Shown: one piece after another, positions 8,159 to 20,400 of the stretch
How positions within the stretch are numbered: position 1 is the first letter of the stretch
Layout: each line of letters starts with the position of its first letter
Notes under the pieces: generated by a model
The model's database searches: none
What the model saw: the letters and a program-made list of their open reading frames with translations, nothing else
What the model was told of the DNA's origin: nothing
NCBI GenBank assembly: GCA_017395245.1
Contig: JAFPVR010000123.1
Coordinates: forward strand, 1-38,774
DNA from: Bacteroidales bacterium
GTDB lineage: Bacteria > Bacteroidota > Bacteroidia > Bacteroidales > WCHB1-69
Length of the DNA: 38,774 bases
Direction of reading: 5' to 3'
Program-made: the position numbers and the translations under genes

Positions 8159-9070
8159 ATGGATAACGACGTGAAATTGTCAGTGGAAATCGCGGGTGTT
8201 CCGTTTCGGAACCCCCTCATCGCCGCCTCCGGCACCTTCGGGTTCGGCGAGGAATACAACGAACTGTACGACGTGGGCTGTCTGGGCGGCATCTGCTCCA
8301 AGGGGCTGACGCTGCATCCTAAGGACGGCAACGAAGGCATCCGTGTCTGGGAGACCGCTTCGGGCATGATGAACAGCGTGGGATTGCAGAACCCCGGGGT
8401 GGAGGCCTTCATCGCCTCCGGCATCGCGCAGATGCGGCGTTTCGGCAACGTGCTCATCGCCAATATGGGCGGTCACAGCATGGACGACTACATCACCGGC
8501 GCGGCGATGCTTTCGGACGCGGACATCGACATGCTGGAGTTGAACATTTCCTGCCCGAACGTGAAAAGCGGCGGCATGGCCTTCGGCATCAAGGCGGACG
8601 TGGCCAAAGAGGTCGTTTCGGAGGTCCGAAAGGTCTGCCGCAAGCCCTTGATTGTCAAGCTTTCGCCGAATGCCGAGAACATTGTGGAGATGGCGCTTGC
8701 GTGCGAGGCCGCCGGTGCCGACGCGCTCTCGTTGGTCAACACTTTCCAGGCCATGGCCATCGACATCCGCAAGCGGAAGCCGGTTTTCAACAACGTCTAC
8801 GCCGGTCTGTCCGGCGCGGCCATCAAGCCCATCGCGCTGCGGATGGTGCACGCCGTGTGCAAGCAGGTGCATGTTCCGGTCATCGGCATCGGCGGCATCT
8901 ATACGGCGGAGGATGTGCTGGAATTCGTCATGGCGGGCGCGGCGGCCGTCCAACTGGGCACCGTCAACTTCAACAACCCGCTCGCCGGCCGCGAGGTTTT
9001 GGACAGTCTCGTTGAACTCTGCCGCTGCGAAGGTATTGCCGACATCAACACCGTACGGGGAATCTGCTGA
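8159..9070 (+). CDS. pyrD: Dihydroorotate dehydrogenase B (NAD+), catalytic subunit
   Basis: The protein is 303 residues, normal for class 1B PyrD. It oxidises dihydroorotate to orotate with FMN, paired with PyrK. Seen in the sequence: the N-terminal [18 protein letters not shown], the catalytic cysteine C132 in [11 protein letters not shown], the substrate-binding asparagine in SLVNTFQAM, and the phosphate-binding glycines in [16 protein letters not shown] and AAAVQLGT. A cysteine rather than a serine base marks it as class 1B, consistent with pyrK just upstream. The start at 8159 fits the family. Confidence 0.95.
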   Translation: MDNDVKLSVEIAGVPFRNPLIAASGTFGFGEEYNELYDVGCLGGICSKGLTLHPKDGNEGIRVWETASGMMNSVGLQNPGVEAFIASGIAQMRRFGNVLIANMGGHSMDDYITGAAMLSDADIDMLELNISCPNVKSGGMAFGIKADVAKEVVSEVRKVCRKPLIVKLSPNAENIVEMALACEAAGADALSLVNTFQAMAIDIRKRKPVFNNVYAGLSGAAIKPIALRMVHAVCKQVHVPVIGIGGIYTAEDVLEFVMAGAAAVQLGTVNFNNPLAGREVLDSLVELCRCEGIADINTVRGIC

Positions 9071-9095
9071 CGAATCTCCCGCGCCCCAACCCAAC

Positions 9096-9144
9096 AGTCA
9101 AAGGTCAAAGGTCAAGGGTTAAAAGTCAAAGACCAAGGGTCAAA
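9096..9144. repeat. Heptamer array, seven units of the GGTCAAA type
   Basis: Units are AGTCAAA, GGTCAAA, GGTCAAG, GGTTAAA, AGTCAAA, GACCAAG and GGTCAAA, all seven bases long. The array lies in the gap after pyrD. Confidence 0.88.
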
Positions 9145-9203
9145 AAAGTACAATAAAACGAGACCCGATAGCGTTGTCTGTTTTGTTATTAAATATTTGA
9201 GAT

Positions 9204-9797
9204 ATGAGAAAAAATCAGATGAAGTCAATCGTAATGGCGCTTGTCTCCATGTTCGTGCTGAGTCTTGCCACGATGGGGACCGCCGACGCGCAGTTCACCA
9301 TAGGAATCCAGGTTGCCGGCAATGCGGCGAATTATAACCAGTTGACAAAGAAGAATTTTGGCATGGAAGCCGGAATTTTCATGCGCCTCGGCGACGGGTT
9401 CTTCTTCCAGCCTGAAGCGAACTATGTCTTCAAGCGTTCGACACCGATCAACAGCACCGACGAGTTTTCCTCCGACGATGTGATCAAACAGCATTACGTG
9501 TCCGTGCCGCTGTTGTTAGGCTACCATTTCATCAACAATGAGAATTTCAAGTTCCGGTTGACCCTTGGACCGCGCTTCGATTTCAAGATTGGGGACAATC
9601 AAGGGGATAATCCTTGGCAGACCAACACGGTGCAGTGGGGAGGGCAGGCCGGTGTCGGCATCGACTTTTGGCGTTTCGCCCTTGATTTCAGCTATTGTAT
9701 CGCCGCCGACAATTTCCGCAACATCATAGAGGGCACCCATCAGACGAAAATGGCGAACATGTTCATTCTGTCGCTGGGATTTAAGTTTATCAAGTAA
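9204..9797 (+). CDS. Outer-membrane beta-barrel protein, PorT-like
   Basis: The 197-residue protein has a signal peptide (about 1-29, cleavage likely after ADA) and then alternating amphipathic strands with aromatic ends (FFFQPEANYVF, SVPLLLGYHF, FRLTLGPRFDF, FILSLGFKF). It ends in a hydrophobic strand, as outer-membrane barrels do. It resembles the small OMP_b-brl_2 / PorT-like family; the cargo or function is not shown. A second ATG at 9219 is possible, since the first residues MRKNQ add little to the signal peptide. An ECF sigma factor follows 82 bp downstream. Confidence 0.8.
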   Translation: MRKNQMKSIVMALVSMFVLSLATMGTADAQFTIGIQVAGNAANYNQLTKKNFGMEAGIFMRLGDGFFFQPEANYVFKRSTPINSTDEFSSDDVIKQHYVSVPLLLGYHFINNENFKFRLTLGPRFDFKIGDNQGDNPWQTNTVQWGGQAGVGIDFWRFALDFSYCIAADNFRNIIEGTHQTKMANMFILSLGFKFIK

Positions 9798-9879
9798 CAT
9801 TGTATCAGCGAATTAATATTGCAAGAAACAAAATTTGAGGGCAGACCCAAGATTTTGTTCTGAAAATCCGTTATTGTAT

Positions 9880-10434
9880 ATGAGAGAGCATTCGGAAGTG
9901 CAGGATTGGGTTTGTGCGTGCCGCAAAGGCAATGCCCGGGCGCAGCGCAAGCTTTTCAAACACTTCTACAGCATGGCAATGCAGATTTGCATGCGTTATG
10001 CGGGAAGTTCCGATGAGGCTGCCGATATGCTCAACGAGGGTTTCTTGAAGGTGTTTTCTAACCTCGACAAATATGAAAGCACAGGTTCTTTTGAGGCATG
10101 GCTGAAGCGCGTGGTGAGCAATGCCGCCTTGGATTACAGGCGGAGATATGTTCAACAGGTTGAACTGGTGGAATTGGATGGGCTGCAGGAAGTGCAGATA
10201 GCGGACTATTCGATGAATGATGCGGTCTCGAATATCTCGTCGCAGGAGTTGATAGGGTTGATCCAGACGTTGCCGCCCGTCACCCGAACGGTGTTCAACA
10301 TGTTCGTCTTCGAAGGTTACTCACACAGGGAAATCGCCGAGGAGATGAGCATCACCGAAAACACCTCCGCATGGCATGTGAACAGCGCACGGTCAAAACT
10401 CAAAGAGTTAATTTGTAAAATGTATGACGTATAA
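9880..10434 (+). CDS. ECF-type RNA polymerase sigma factor
   Basis: The 184-residue protein has region 2 (ADMLNEGFLKVFSNLDKY, SFEAWLKRVVSNAALDYRR) and region 4 with the helix-turn-helix SHREIAEEMSITENTSAWHV near the C-terminus. An upstream TTG at 9835 keeps the frame open, but the ATG at 9880 starts at the normal region 2 boundary. The stop codon is immediately followed by the ATG of a small membrane protein, the usual layout of an ECF sigma and anti-sigma pair. The regulon cannot be read from the window. Confidence 0.9.
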   Translation: MREHSEVQDWVCACRKGNARAQRKLFKHFYSMAMQICMRYAGSSDEAADMLNEGFLKVFSNLDKYESTGSFEAWLKRVVSNAALDYRRRYVQQVELVELDGLQEVQIADYSMNDAVSNISSQELIGLIQTLPPVTRTVFNMFVFEGYSHREIAEEMSITENTSAWHVNSARSKLKELICKMYDV

Positions 10435-10435
10435 T

Positions 10436-10963
10436 ATGACGGATTTCGACAAATTGATCAAAGAGAAAGCGGAGCAGGCGGAATATGCCTACAAACCCGA
10501 CGCTTGGAAAAGTTTCCGGCTAAAAGCGGGGATGGGGCGTGGCACGGTTGGATATTGGGCTGCGGGGGTCGCCACAACCGTGGTTATAGGAGGCTCGCTT
10601 GCCTTTATGCTCAATCGTGAGCCAAGGACAGCCTCCACCGACTCCCCGACGGAAACTTCGATAATCGTGGCGGATTCCTCTTGCGAGAATATGCAGTCAC
10701 CCATGTCGGCGGATACATTCTTGGTGGAGGAAACAGCCGCGAAAACGACCCCAGCCACAGGCAATCATCGTGCTGGTGCGCAGGAACGTGTGCAGCCTGC
10801 GGAGAAGCAGCCCGAGCAGACGACCACCGTTGCGAAAGCTCCCGAAAAACCGTCCGTCACAACCCCGCGCTATGGTCGCCCGTTGGTGATTGACGTGGAC
10901 ACGATCAAGGACAATGTGCCCTCCGATGAAGAACTTCGCAATGGTCACAGTCGGCTGTATTGA
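10436..10963 (+). CDS. Likely anti-sigma factor, single membrane segment
   Basis: The protein is about 175 residues. A cytoplasmic N-terminal stretch (DKLIKEKAEQAEYAYKPDAW) precedes one membrane segment (YWAAGVATTVVIGGSLAFML) and then a long Ser/Thr/Pro/Glu-rich region expected on the periplasmic side. This shape, and its position directly after the ECF sigma gene (TAA then ATG), suggest it holds the sigma factor; that is an inference, and no anti-sigma motif is clear. An alternative ATG at 10424 overlaps the sigma gene by 11 bp. Confidence 0.65.
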   Translation: MTDFDKLIKEKAEQAEYAYKPDAWKSFRLKAGMGRGTVGYWAAGVATTVVIGGSLAFMLNREPRTASTDSPTETSIIVADSSCENMQSPMSADTFLVEETAAKTTPATGNHRAGAQERVQPAEKQPEQTTTVAKAPEKPSVTTPRYGRPLVIDVDTIKDNVPSDEELRNGHSRLY

Positions 10964-10989
10964 TTTGTTTTAAAAATTGTGTATCTTTG
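10960..10989 (+). promoter_or_regulatory. Promoter of the CoA-transferase gene
   Basis: TTG (10960-10962) and TATCTTTG (10982-10989) are 19 bp apart, matching the Bacteroidota consensus. The -33 box touches the stop codon of the preceding gene. The ATG is 69 bp downstream. Confidence 0.75.
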
Positions 10990-11058
10990 CCCGTTCAAAT
11001 TTTTGGTTATTGCAAATTGAAAATCGACAAGGATATTACAAATTAAAAATCGAACAAT

Positions 11059-11703
11059 ATGAGCAAATTAGTAACAATTGAAGAAGCGGTTGCGCATGTG
11101 AAAGACGGAATGACCCTTATGATCGGCGGCTTTTTGGGTGCCGGCACAGGCGTGAAAATGGTGGAAGCCATTGCCAACAAGGGTGTTAAGGATCTCACCC
11201 TCATCTGCAATGACACGGCCTATCCCAACAAGTTCATCGGCATGCTGATTTCCAACAAGCAGGTGAAGAAACTCTATGCCTCCCACATCGGTACCAACGC
11301 CGACACTATCCAGCAGTTCAACGAGAAGACGCTGGAGATTGAATTCTGCCCGCAAGGCACGCTGGCAGAACGTATCCGTTGCGGCGGTGCAGGCCTCGGC
11401 GGTGTCCTCACCCAGACCGGCCTCGGCACTGTGGTCGAGAACGGCAAGCGCAAAATCGAAGTCGACGGCAAGGAGTACCTCCTCGAACTGCCCCTCCATG
11501 CGGATGTCGCCATTATCGGTGCCAGCATTTGTGACGAGATGGGCAACGCCATCTACAAGGGCACGACCCAGAACTTCAACCCCATGATGGCTGCCGCCGC
11601 CGACCTGGTGATTTTGGAGACCAAGGAACTCGTTCCCACCGGCTCCATCCCGATGGAACAAATCCACACGCCGGGAATCTATGTTGATTATATTGTGAAA
11701 TAA
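11059..11703 (+). CDS. atoD: CoA-transferase alpha subunit (AtoD-like)
   Basis: At 214 residues it matches the alpha subunit of acetate/acetoacetate/butyrate CoA-transferases: the glycine-rich LMIGGFLGAGTGVKMVEA near the N-terminus, GTLAERIRCGGAGLGG in the middle, and ADLVILETKELV near the end. The enzyme moves CoA between short-chain acids and normally needs a beta subunit that carries the catalytic glutamate. No beta subunit gene follows; the next gene is an unrelated secreted protein behind a palindrome. The partner must be encoded elsewhere, or this subunit works with another one. The symbol is assigned by family only. Confidence 0.85.
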   Translation: MSKLVTIEEAVAHVKDGMTLMIGGFLGAGTGVKMVEAIANKGVKDLTLICNDTAYPNKFIGMLISNKQVKKLYASHIGTNADTIQQFNEKTLEIEFCPQGTLAERIRCGGAGLGGVLTQTGLGTVVENGKRKIEVDGKEYLLELPLHADVAIIGASICDEMGNAIYKGTTQNFNPMMAAAADLVILETKELVPTGSIPMEQIHTPGIYVDYIVK

Positions 11704-11738
11704 CGATTAACGGTCACGTTTGGACGCACGGCCATGTG

Positions 11739-11760
11739 GAGACGCACGACCGTGCGTCTC
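11739..11760. repeat. Dispersed palindrome, copy with CAC/GTG centre
   Basis: GAGACGCACG and CGTGCGTCTC flank two bases. The outer bases extend to TCTCTAC as in the other copies. A half-copy (GGACGCACGGCCATGTG) lies just before it. It sits between the CoA-transferase gene and the next gene and may act as a terminator. Confidence 0.8.
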
Positions 11761-11795
11761 TACGACCCGAATATCTCATCGTGTGTTATTTCCCG

Positions 11796-13208
11796 ATGAA
11801 ACATATTCTTCCGATAATCATCCTCCTCACGATATTCCGTTCGGGTCTGCTCGCGCAGAGCGGCCCGAGCGGTTTTGATTTGGCGTTCGACAAAAAGGCC
11901 AAAGAGGTCAGCATTGTTACGTGCGCTGAGAACGGATTCTGTGTTGTGACGGAGTCGAAAAGCCGGAAAATACACACTCTTGCCGTCGTACATGCGGATA
12001 CCGCCATGCGGACGGTCTGGGACACCGTGCTTTCGGTGCCGCAGAACTGGCAGGTCAGCCGCGTCTTCCATGAGGACGGAACGCTGATTCTCCTCTGTCG
12101 GCATTTGCAAGGCAAACGGGTGACTGACAGCCTTTCAGTGCTGCTATACCATACGGCATCCCGTACGCTCGAGACCCGCGATGTGGTGCTCGGACTGTCG
12201 GGAGACGCTGTTGCCGCCGACTGGCACTATTACCACGGAAACCTGCTCTTTTCCTCGAAAGCGAAATCCACCGACGGGGTTTGGTATCTGCCCGCTGGTT
12301 TCAACGCCCCTTTTCAGTTCTCCTTCACGCGGGAAAATCCCGGCCGGGTGCTTTCTCTTGACGTGGACACTACGAACGCGATGGCAGTCATTGTGTTCAA
12401 CTCCGGAAGCCGTACCATGTATTTTGAGACCGACTTCCAGGGAAGGTCCTCCTTCGCCAACGTAATCGGGGAGCCGGCCACGCAGGCGCAGTGGATTCCC
12501 GTCAGCCGTAACCATTCGGTGCTGATGCTCTATTTCCATGACAACGAGAACTTTATGATGCATCCCGTCAACATTTTGAACCACAAGGTGATGCCGTCGG
12601 ACACACTCTTCTGTGCCGACATCAACGTGCCGAAGACAGATCCTACCGAGGCCAAAGCGAAGCGCACCATCATCGTCGTGCCGTATAACTATGTTCGCTT
12701 CTTCCCGACCCACGCGGGCTGTTTGGGCGACAAAATATTCTGTGTGACAGAACTTTATAGTCTCGAATACAGCAACTATTTCAACGGGTGGTATGTGGAG
12801 CCGCGTTTCGAGGGCTACCGCTACGAGCGCGCCGATGTCCACTTTTTCGACACCAACGGGGTGTTTCGAACCAACCTGACTTTTCCTTATGGAGAGGATT
12901 CCCCTTTACGTACAAACGTGTATAAAGTCCTGAATGTGAAAGGCTTGCCGAATGGAGACATTCTGCTTTACCATCTTGACTCCCGTACGCTCACCACGAT
13001 GCTCTTGGATGATGCCTGTGCGTTGAAGAGTCCGGTCAGCAGTGCGGATCTCCCAATGTTGGGCCCGGCCTATTCAGGTCGTTACAAGACTGTCCCGGGC
13101 GCGATGCAGTGGTGGTACGGTAACCGTTTCCTGCTCACCGCCTACCGCATGAACCCCGGTTCGCAACGGAAAGTGGGCCTGATGGTCCGGAAAATGGAGT
13201 ACAATTAA
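11796..13208 (+). CDS. Secreted protein of unknown function
   Basis: I do not recognise the family. From the ATG at 11796 the product is 470 residues with a signal peptide (ILPIIILLTIFRSGLLAQ). The frame extends to 11736, but those codons are the palindrome at 11739-11760, so they are not counted. The mature part is rich in beta-type segments with repeated aromatic and aspartate residues and could be a propeller, though no blade motif is clear. No lipobox and no clear T9SS tail are seen. It converges with the following minus-strand gene across a short repeat array. Confidence 0.75.
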   Translation: MKHILPIIILLTIFRSGLLAQSGPSGFDLAFDKKAKEVSIVTCAENGFCVVTESKSRKIHTLAVVHADTAMRTVWDTVLSVPQNWQVSRVFHEDGTLILLCRHLQGKRVTDSLSVLLYHTASRTLETRDVVLGLSGDAVAADWHYYHGNLLFSSKAKSTDGVWYLPAGFNAPFQFSFTRENPGRVLSLDVDTTNAMAVIVFNSGSRTMYFETDFQGRSSFANVIGEPATQAQWIPVSRNHSVLMLYFHDNENFMMHPVNILNHKVMPSDTLFCADINVPKTDPTEAKAKRTIIVVPYNYVRFFPTHAGCLGDKIFCVTELYSLEYSNYFNGWYVEPRFEGYRYERADVHFFDTNGVFRTNLTFPYGEDSPLRTNVYKVLNVKGLPNGDILLYHLDSRTLTTMLLDDACALKSPVSSADLPMLGPAYSGRYKTVPGAMQWWYGNRFLLTAYRMNPGSQRKVGLMVRKMEYN

Positions 13209-13260
13209 GGGTCAAAGTCAAGGTCAAAGTCAAAGTCAACGGTCAACGGTCAACGGTCAA
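13209..13260. repeat. GTCAA-type 6/7-bp repeat array between convergent genes
   Basis: Units alternate AGTCAA(G), GTCAAA and, at the end, GGTCAAC three times. Its right end (13243-13260) is inside the downstream minus-strand gene and provides that gene's last codons and stop. Confidence 0.85.
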
Positions 13261-15243
13261 ATCGCGGAGTTCGTCGACCGTGAACCAGATTTCCATGGCG
13301 GGTTTAAGTGTTTTTTCGTTCTTCTTCTTGCGGAAAGGTTCCTCCTGTTTTGAGAGGAAGTATCTGTAACTCAGCGCAGTGCCTGTTTTGACACAGAGTT
13401 GAATCAGATATTTCACGCTTTCGTCTTCGCTCTCGGCAAGTTGATTCCGCATCCAGTCGCGCATGATGTTGGTGCTTACCTCCGGCGCAAAGGCGGTGAA
13501 AGTGTAGTAGTATACGAAGCGCCCGTTGTCTATGCCGACGGAGTCGAGCCTCATGCTCTCGTCAAGTTGATTGGGGCATTGAAGGTTGGTGGAGACAACA
13601 AGATTCTCCAGCTCTATTTTTGCCTGTTGCTCTTCGGAATAATTTTCCATTGACATGATTTCCCCGACTTCTGCGGGGGAGAAATAAATCTCCAGTGTGC
13701 TGTCTGTCTCCTGTATCCGGTAGTGGAATAACACTCCACCGTTCAATGAAATCAGCGGGTCGTAGAAATTCTCGCTGCCCCGTGTAGAAGCGATTTGGTT
13801 TCGGAGAATCGTCTTCAAAGCCTTGGTGTCTAGTTTGTGAATAGAAGCGGAGTCGATGTTGCAATAAAACTGCAGCGTTTCCTCGTCGTATTGTATCCGT
13901 TCCATTGTCACTGCTCCGGTATTGACGGGTAAGTTTTCCCGGCTGTACTTCTCCACTTCGTTGGCGTAGATCTCCGGCAGCATCTGTTCCACCACTTTCT
14001 CACGGGTGAGGGAGTCCATGCTGGTCGCCATCAGCTTCCCGTTTACAATCTCTTCTGTGGTGATGTATATATCGTTGGTTCTGCGGGTGTTCTCCTCCAT
14101 GTAGAGCACCCGAACGCCTTTCAAGTGGTTGAGGAACATCTCTTTAGTGATGATAACGGAGTTCCAAATATCCGGTGTCTCAAAAGCCTCTTCGATAGTC
14201 GTTTTTAATACGGAGATGAGCGTATTCTTGACGATGCCCTGTTCGTTGGGCGTCATGTTGTAGTTCGTGGTGTTTTCCGGGGTGGAGATGACGAAAAGGA
14301 ATATTCCGTCCTTGAAATCCGCACTTACCAGCTCGTTTTGGTCTGCACTGTCGAATGGTTCGTAATTCTCCAACATCACCTTTGCGCTCTCTTTCATGAA
14401 TGCCTCCATCTGACTATCGTTTGCCGGTGTCAGCTCCTCGGCGGTTTCAAGTAGCTGCTCAAGTTCTTCAGGTGTGAGCCAAATGGAGAAACTGTCTGTA
14501 CGAGAGGTGTTTACGTATACGAAACGGACAGCATACTCTGTTTCAACAAGGTTTTCCAGCAGATCTTCATCTGTTAAGAAGTTGTCCCTTAATTGTTCGG
14601 TAATCTCTTTTTGTCGCTCCTTTCTGTCGTTGAATATAGCGTCGTTGATCGAATGGAAATGGAAAGTCAGCGTCTCGTTGTCAATAAAGATGGAGTCGCG
14701 AAAGATATTCTGCCCGGGGGGCGCCGGATTGTCGGAAGAATGTCTGTTGGAACTGTATACGTCTATTTGCAGGGAGAGCCTGGCACCCCACTTTTCCCCG
14801 TCCTTGTAGGCGGTCTTGGAACGGTCGGCCCAGATTTGGCGCATCTCCTGCGGAGTGTATCGAATGGTGAAGGTGCTGTCGGTTTCTTTGATCTTGACAT
14901 CGTAGGCAACTCCGCCGTTGATGTCGCCGAGGTGGCTGTAGAGGTAGTTGAAGTAGGTGTGTTCAAGCCGGTATCGGAGGCGGTCGGCGCACAGATCCTT
15001 CAGTTCGGAGGTGCCCATTCCCATCAGTACATCCTCTTCCGCCGTGATGTGGAAATGCAGGACTCCGGGTGAATAGGTGAGTTTCTCGACGGTAACGCCA
15101 TCGACCCACATCGGGCAGTTGCGTTTGGAATTCATGCCCACCACTTTAGCGAACATCTCTCGGTCGATAGGCTGTGCGCGCAAATCGTCCGCCAGTAGTC
15201 CCGACAGGAACACCACGACCCACAGTATGAGGATACGTTTCAT
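13243..15243 (-). CDS. Secreted protein with five divergent repeats, function unknown
   Basis: The 666-residue protein has a signal peptide (RILILWVVVFLSGLLADDLRA). I do not recognise the family. Five related modules of about 110-140 residues can be seen: each has a beta segment (VEKLTYSPGVLHFHI; SIFIDNETLTFHFHS; VTMERIQYDEETLQFYCNI; SVGIDNGRFVYYYTF), a helical part, then a strand pair ending in an element like ETDSTFTIRYTPQEM, RTDSFSIWLTPEEL, ETDSTLEIYFSPAEV or PAMEIWFTVDEL. Modules 1 and 4 are closest and share GDINGGVAYD / LNGGVLFHY. Modules 1 and 5 begin near NCP or QCP. It may be a periplasmic scaffold or sensor. The stop codon lies in a heptamer array. ligA lies 15 bp upstream, so co-transcription with ligA is possible. 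Confidence 0.78.
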   Translation of the reverse strand: MKRILILWVVVFLSGLLADDLRAQPIDREMFAKVVGMNSKRNCPMWVDGVTVEKLTYSPGVLHFHITAEEDVLMGMGTSELKDLCADRLRYRLEHTYFNYLYSHLGDINGGVAYDVKIKETDSTFTIRYTPQEMRQIWADRSKTAYKDGEKWGARLSLQIDVYSSNRHSSDNPAPPGQNIFRDSIFIDNETLTFHFHSINDAIFNDRKERQKEITEQLRDNFLTDEDLLENLVETEYAVRFVYVNTSRTDSFSIWLTPEELEQLLETAEELTPANDSQMEAFMKESAKVMLENYEPFDSADQNELVSADFKDGIFLFVISTPENTTNYNMTPNEQGIVKNTLISVLKTTIEEAFETPDIWNSVIITKEMFLNHLKGVRVLYMEENTRRTNDIYITTEEIVNGKLMATSMDSLTREKVVEQMLPEIYANEVEKYSRENLPVNTGAVTMERIQYDEETLQFYCNIDSASIHKLDTKALKTILRNQIASTRGSENFYDPLISLNGGVLFHYRIQETDSTLEIYFSPAEVGEIMSMENYSEEQQAKIELENLVVSTNLQCPNQLDESMRLDSVGIDNGRFVYYYTFTAFAPEVSTNIMRDWMRNQLAESEDESVKYLIQLCVKTGTALSYRYFLSKQEEPFRKKKNEKTLKPAMEIWFTVDELRDLTVDR

Positions 15244-15258
15244 TGTAAATAAGTCGTG

Positions 15259-17400
<2,142 letters not shown>

Positions 17401-17444
17401 TCACGTTTATAAATGAAATAAGATGTGTAAACAATCGGATATTT

Positions 17445-20400
17445 TTATACCCTTTTGTTTAATACCAAATCCGGCAGGATGACCGCATACTCTTCCTCCT
17501 CTTCTTCGCTTTTCCATGCCACAATACAGCTGATTCGGGCTTCGGTCACGGAATATCCTTTCTCAAACCAGTGCTTTAGATCCTCCCGTTTTGATTTGGA
17601 TAAATGGACGATTCGATTTCCTGCGGAATCTCTAAGAAACCCGTTGTCGTAGAACATGGGGATGCCACTATATAATTGGAGAATGAGGTTCTTGATCTCT
17701 TTGAAAAATCCCAGGTTGACATCTCGCATGGACAACTGCATTACAATTTCGTCAGGTTCAGGATATATGCTCACATCGTGCTTGTATTGAACATGTTGAA
17801 TCCTATTTTGAAATATAGGGGTGTTGCAGTGAATGTGGAGGTTGTGTTTGGCACGTGTGATGCCGACATACAATTTCCGAATGCTTTCTGCTGTTGTGGC
17901 ATCTTCGTGGTTGAGCAGCATGTAGGCGGTGTCAAACTCACGTCCTTTGGCTTTGTGTATGGTGGAAACGAAGATTGTTTCGTTGTCTTCTCCGCAGAAA
18001 TCTTCTAACTTCGATTCAAACAAAAACTCGTTCAAATCCGTAAAGTATTTTTCTCTGTGAGTCGTCTCAAAGGCAATGAAGAATTGTTGGACATAACCTA
18101 AACATGCACTGTTTTTATACTTGGTTAGAGTTTTACTTTTAGCACATTGCCACAAATTATCACTTATAATGGGAGAAGCAAGCTGTTGCTTGATTTTTTT
18201 CAGGAAATAGCGGATTTCCATCAAATTGTAGAAACGAAACCCATCTGTTGATTGGATTAGTCGTGCATGCAAGCCCGTCTTATTCAGGAGCCCTGCCGCC
18301 TGCGCTGCTTCGTCGTTGGTGTTGGTCAGTACGCAGGTGCGCTCTCCATTATAGGAAGATTTGATGTCGCGGATGAGCGGGAATAGGAGGTTTTCATTCA
18401 GGTATTCCGTGATTTCCACCTGACCGAGCTGGTTGTTCACAGAGGTGCAGACAGTGGATTTCATCCGGTCAGGCAGTCGTTTGATGAAATTCTCTGCAAA
18501 CGAGACAATGGCTTGGTCGCTTCGGTAATTTTCTGTCAATTCATATTTTACAGCCCCTAACTCATCAATCATCATGCGAATGTATTTGGCATCGGATCCT
18601 CTGAAACTGAAGATATTTTGGTCGTCGTCACCCACGGCAATGACACGCATCTCCTCATTCTGTTTCATCAGCGCCCGGACTAAGCCATACTCATGGACAT
18701 CCATGTCTTGCGCTTCGTCAATAACCAATACGGTCTTGCTGATTCGGCCAGGTTCCACTTGTCCGTTCTCAATCATTAGAGTGGCGCGTTCCACCACATC
18801 GTCTGAATTTTCGAGGGAACCATTTTCGCCGAGCAAGTCGAAACTATACGAATGGAAAGTCTTGATTTCCACGAAGTAAGCGGGGGTGCCAATCAAATCT
18901 ATCAATCGCTGTTTGAATTCGGTGGCGGCGGCACGGGAAAAGGTGAGCATCAACAATTGTTCATGCTTCACATCCTCTAACGACAGCAATGAAGCCAATT
19001 TGTGAACCAAAACCCGAGTCTTGCCGCTACCGGGCCCGGCGGCTACCACAATATATTTGGAGGTTTTGTCGGTGATGATTTTTTGTTGAGCTTCAGACAA
19101 TTCCCCAAACAATTGCCGATATTTCGCAGGGGTGATGTTTTTCTCAATCTCAGCAGCCCGATCCCCCTTGAAATAGGTTCCGATGAACTTCTTGAAGTCC
19201 ATCTGGAAATAATCATGCACGTATTGTAAAGCTGCGGCATAATCCTTTACCATTAGGTTTGCATATTCCCCAACAATATGTATTTGTCTGATTTTCTGCT
19301 TGTAAAACTCGTCAAGCATTCTGTAATCATCAATTTTGTAGCGATATTTCATCTCAGATTTGCGATGGATGAGCATGGCATTGTAGATGACGAGAAAACC
19401 TCCTTCCAGTTTCAGTGCTCCTATTTTGGACATATAAAGCAACGCATTTTCCATGTCTTTGATACGGGTGCTCTGCGTTTGCGATAGTAAATCACGGGGC
19501 TGTTCAATGTATTCTTTGAGCAGTTCGGTCAGGGAGAAAGTGATTTTGCTTTCTGGGGAGGATGATTGGCGTTGCTCTTTTTGTAACTGAAATAACTTAT
19601 CGATGATGAACTTGCAAATGTTTATTCTGGTTTCAAGTTTCAACAAAAGCTGATTTGGTTCCTGCTTCAACGATACTTGAACACTTTTACTGTTGTTATG
19701 TTCTTTTTTGTTGATATAGGACTTCGTTGACAGGAAGTTAAGTACAGTGTTAATGTCCTTTATCGTGGAGTGGACACCGTCGGCATTAGCTTCCTCGTTG
19801 ATTGTTTTATAGGTGTTCTCGTTATCATCTTGCGCAAAACGCTGTAGTAAATATTGTTCGAGAAGTGCAAATTTTTCTACGGTATTCCATATTTTCCGCT
19901 TGTTGTCGGTTTGAAGAATATGTGCAATCATGTCGCGGGTGTCGGCCAAAATACCGTCTTGTCGCATGATGTTTACGGCGTTAATGACCTCCGCTTTGGT
20001 CATGCCGAGGATGTCAGCCAGATAGTCCACTCTGGATTCGGCATCTTCGCCCTCTGCAGTGGTTGCTTTGGCAATATGTTTGGCGGAAATCAGCGATTTG
20101 ATGATTCGGATGGCATTTTGGCGGTCGTTGTCATCAAATAGTTCGGAATTTTCGATGCGCAGGCGCGCTTCGTCCATGTTTTTCACCGTTATGCCGGTGG
20201 CGAAAACATGCGGGACATTGCTTCCCCTGCTGAGATATCCGGCCTGTTCCAAAGCGGAAATAGCCGTTCGTACGCGGGTTTCAATATCTGGCACCTCATC
20301 GTTCCAACCGGCTTGTCGTGCAATTTCCAGAGCCGAACATTGCACGGTCTTGAACTGTTTCGTAAGATCTTTCACGGCTTTCCAAACTTGCTGTATCTCG

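Noticed and set aside
8180-9094. 304-codon frame opposite pyrD
   Set aside because: pyrD is certain on the plus strand; the antisense product is His/Asp/Val-rich noise.
11736-11795. Upstream extension of the secreted protein to 11736
   Set aside because: These codons are a dispersed palindrome; the signal peptide begins at 11796.
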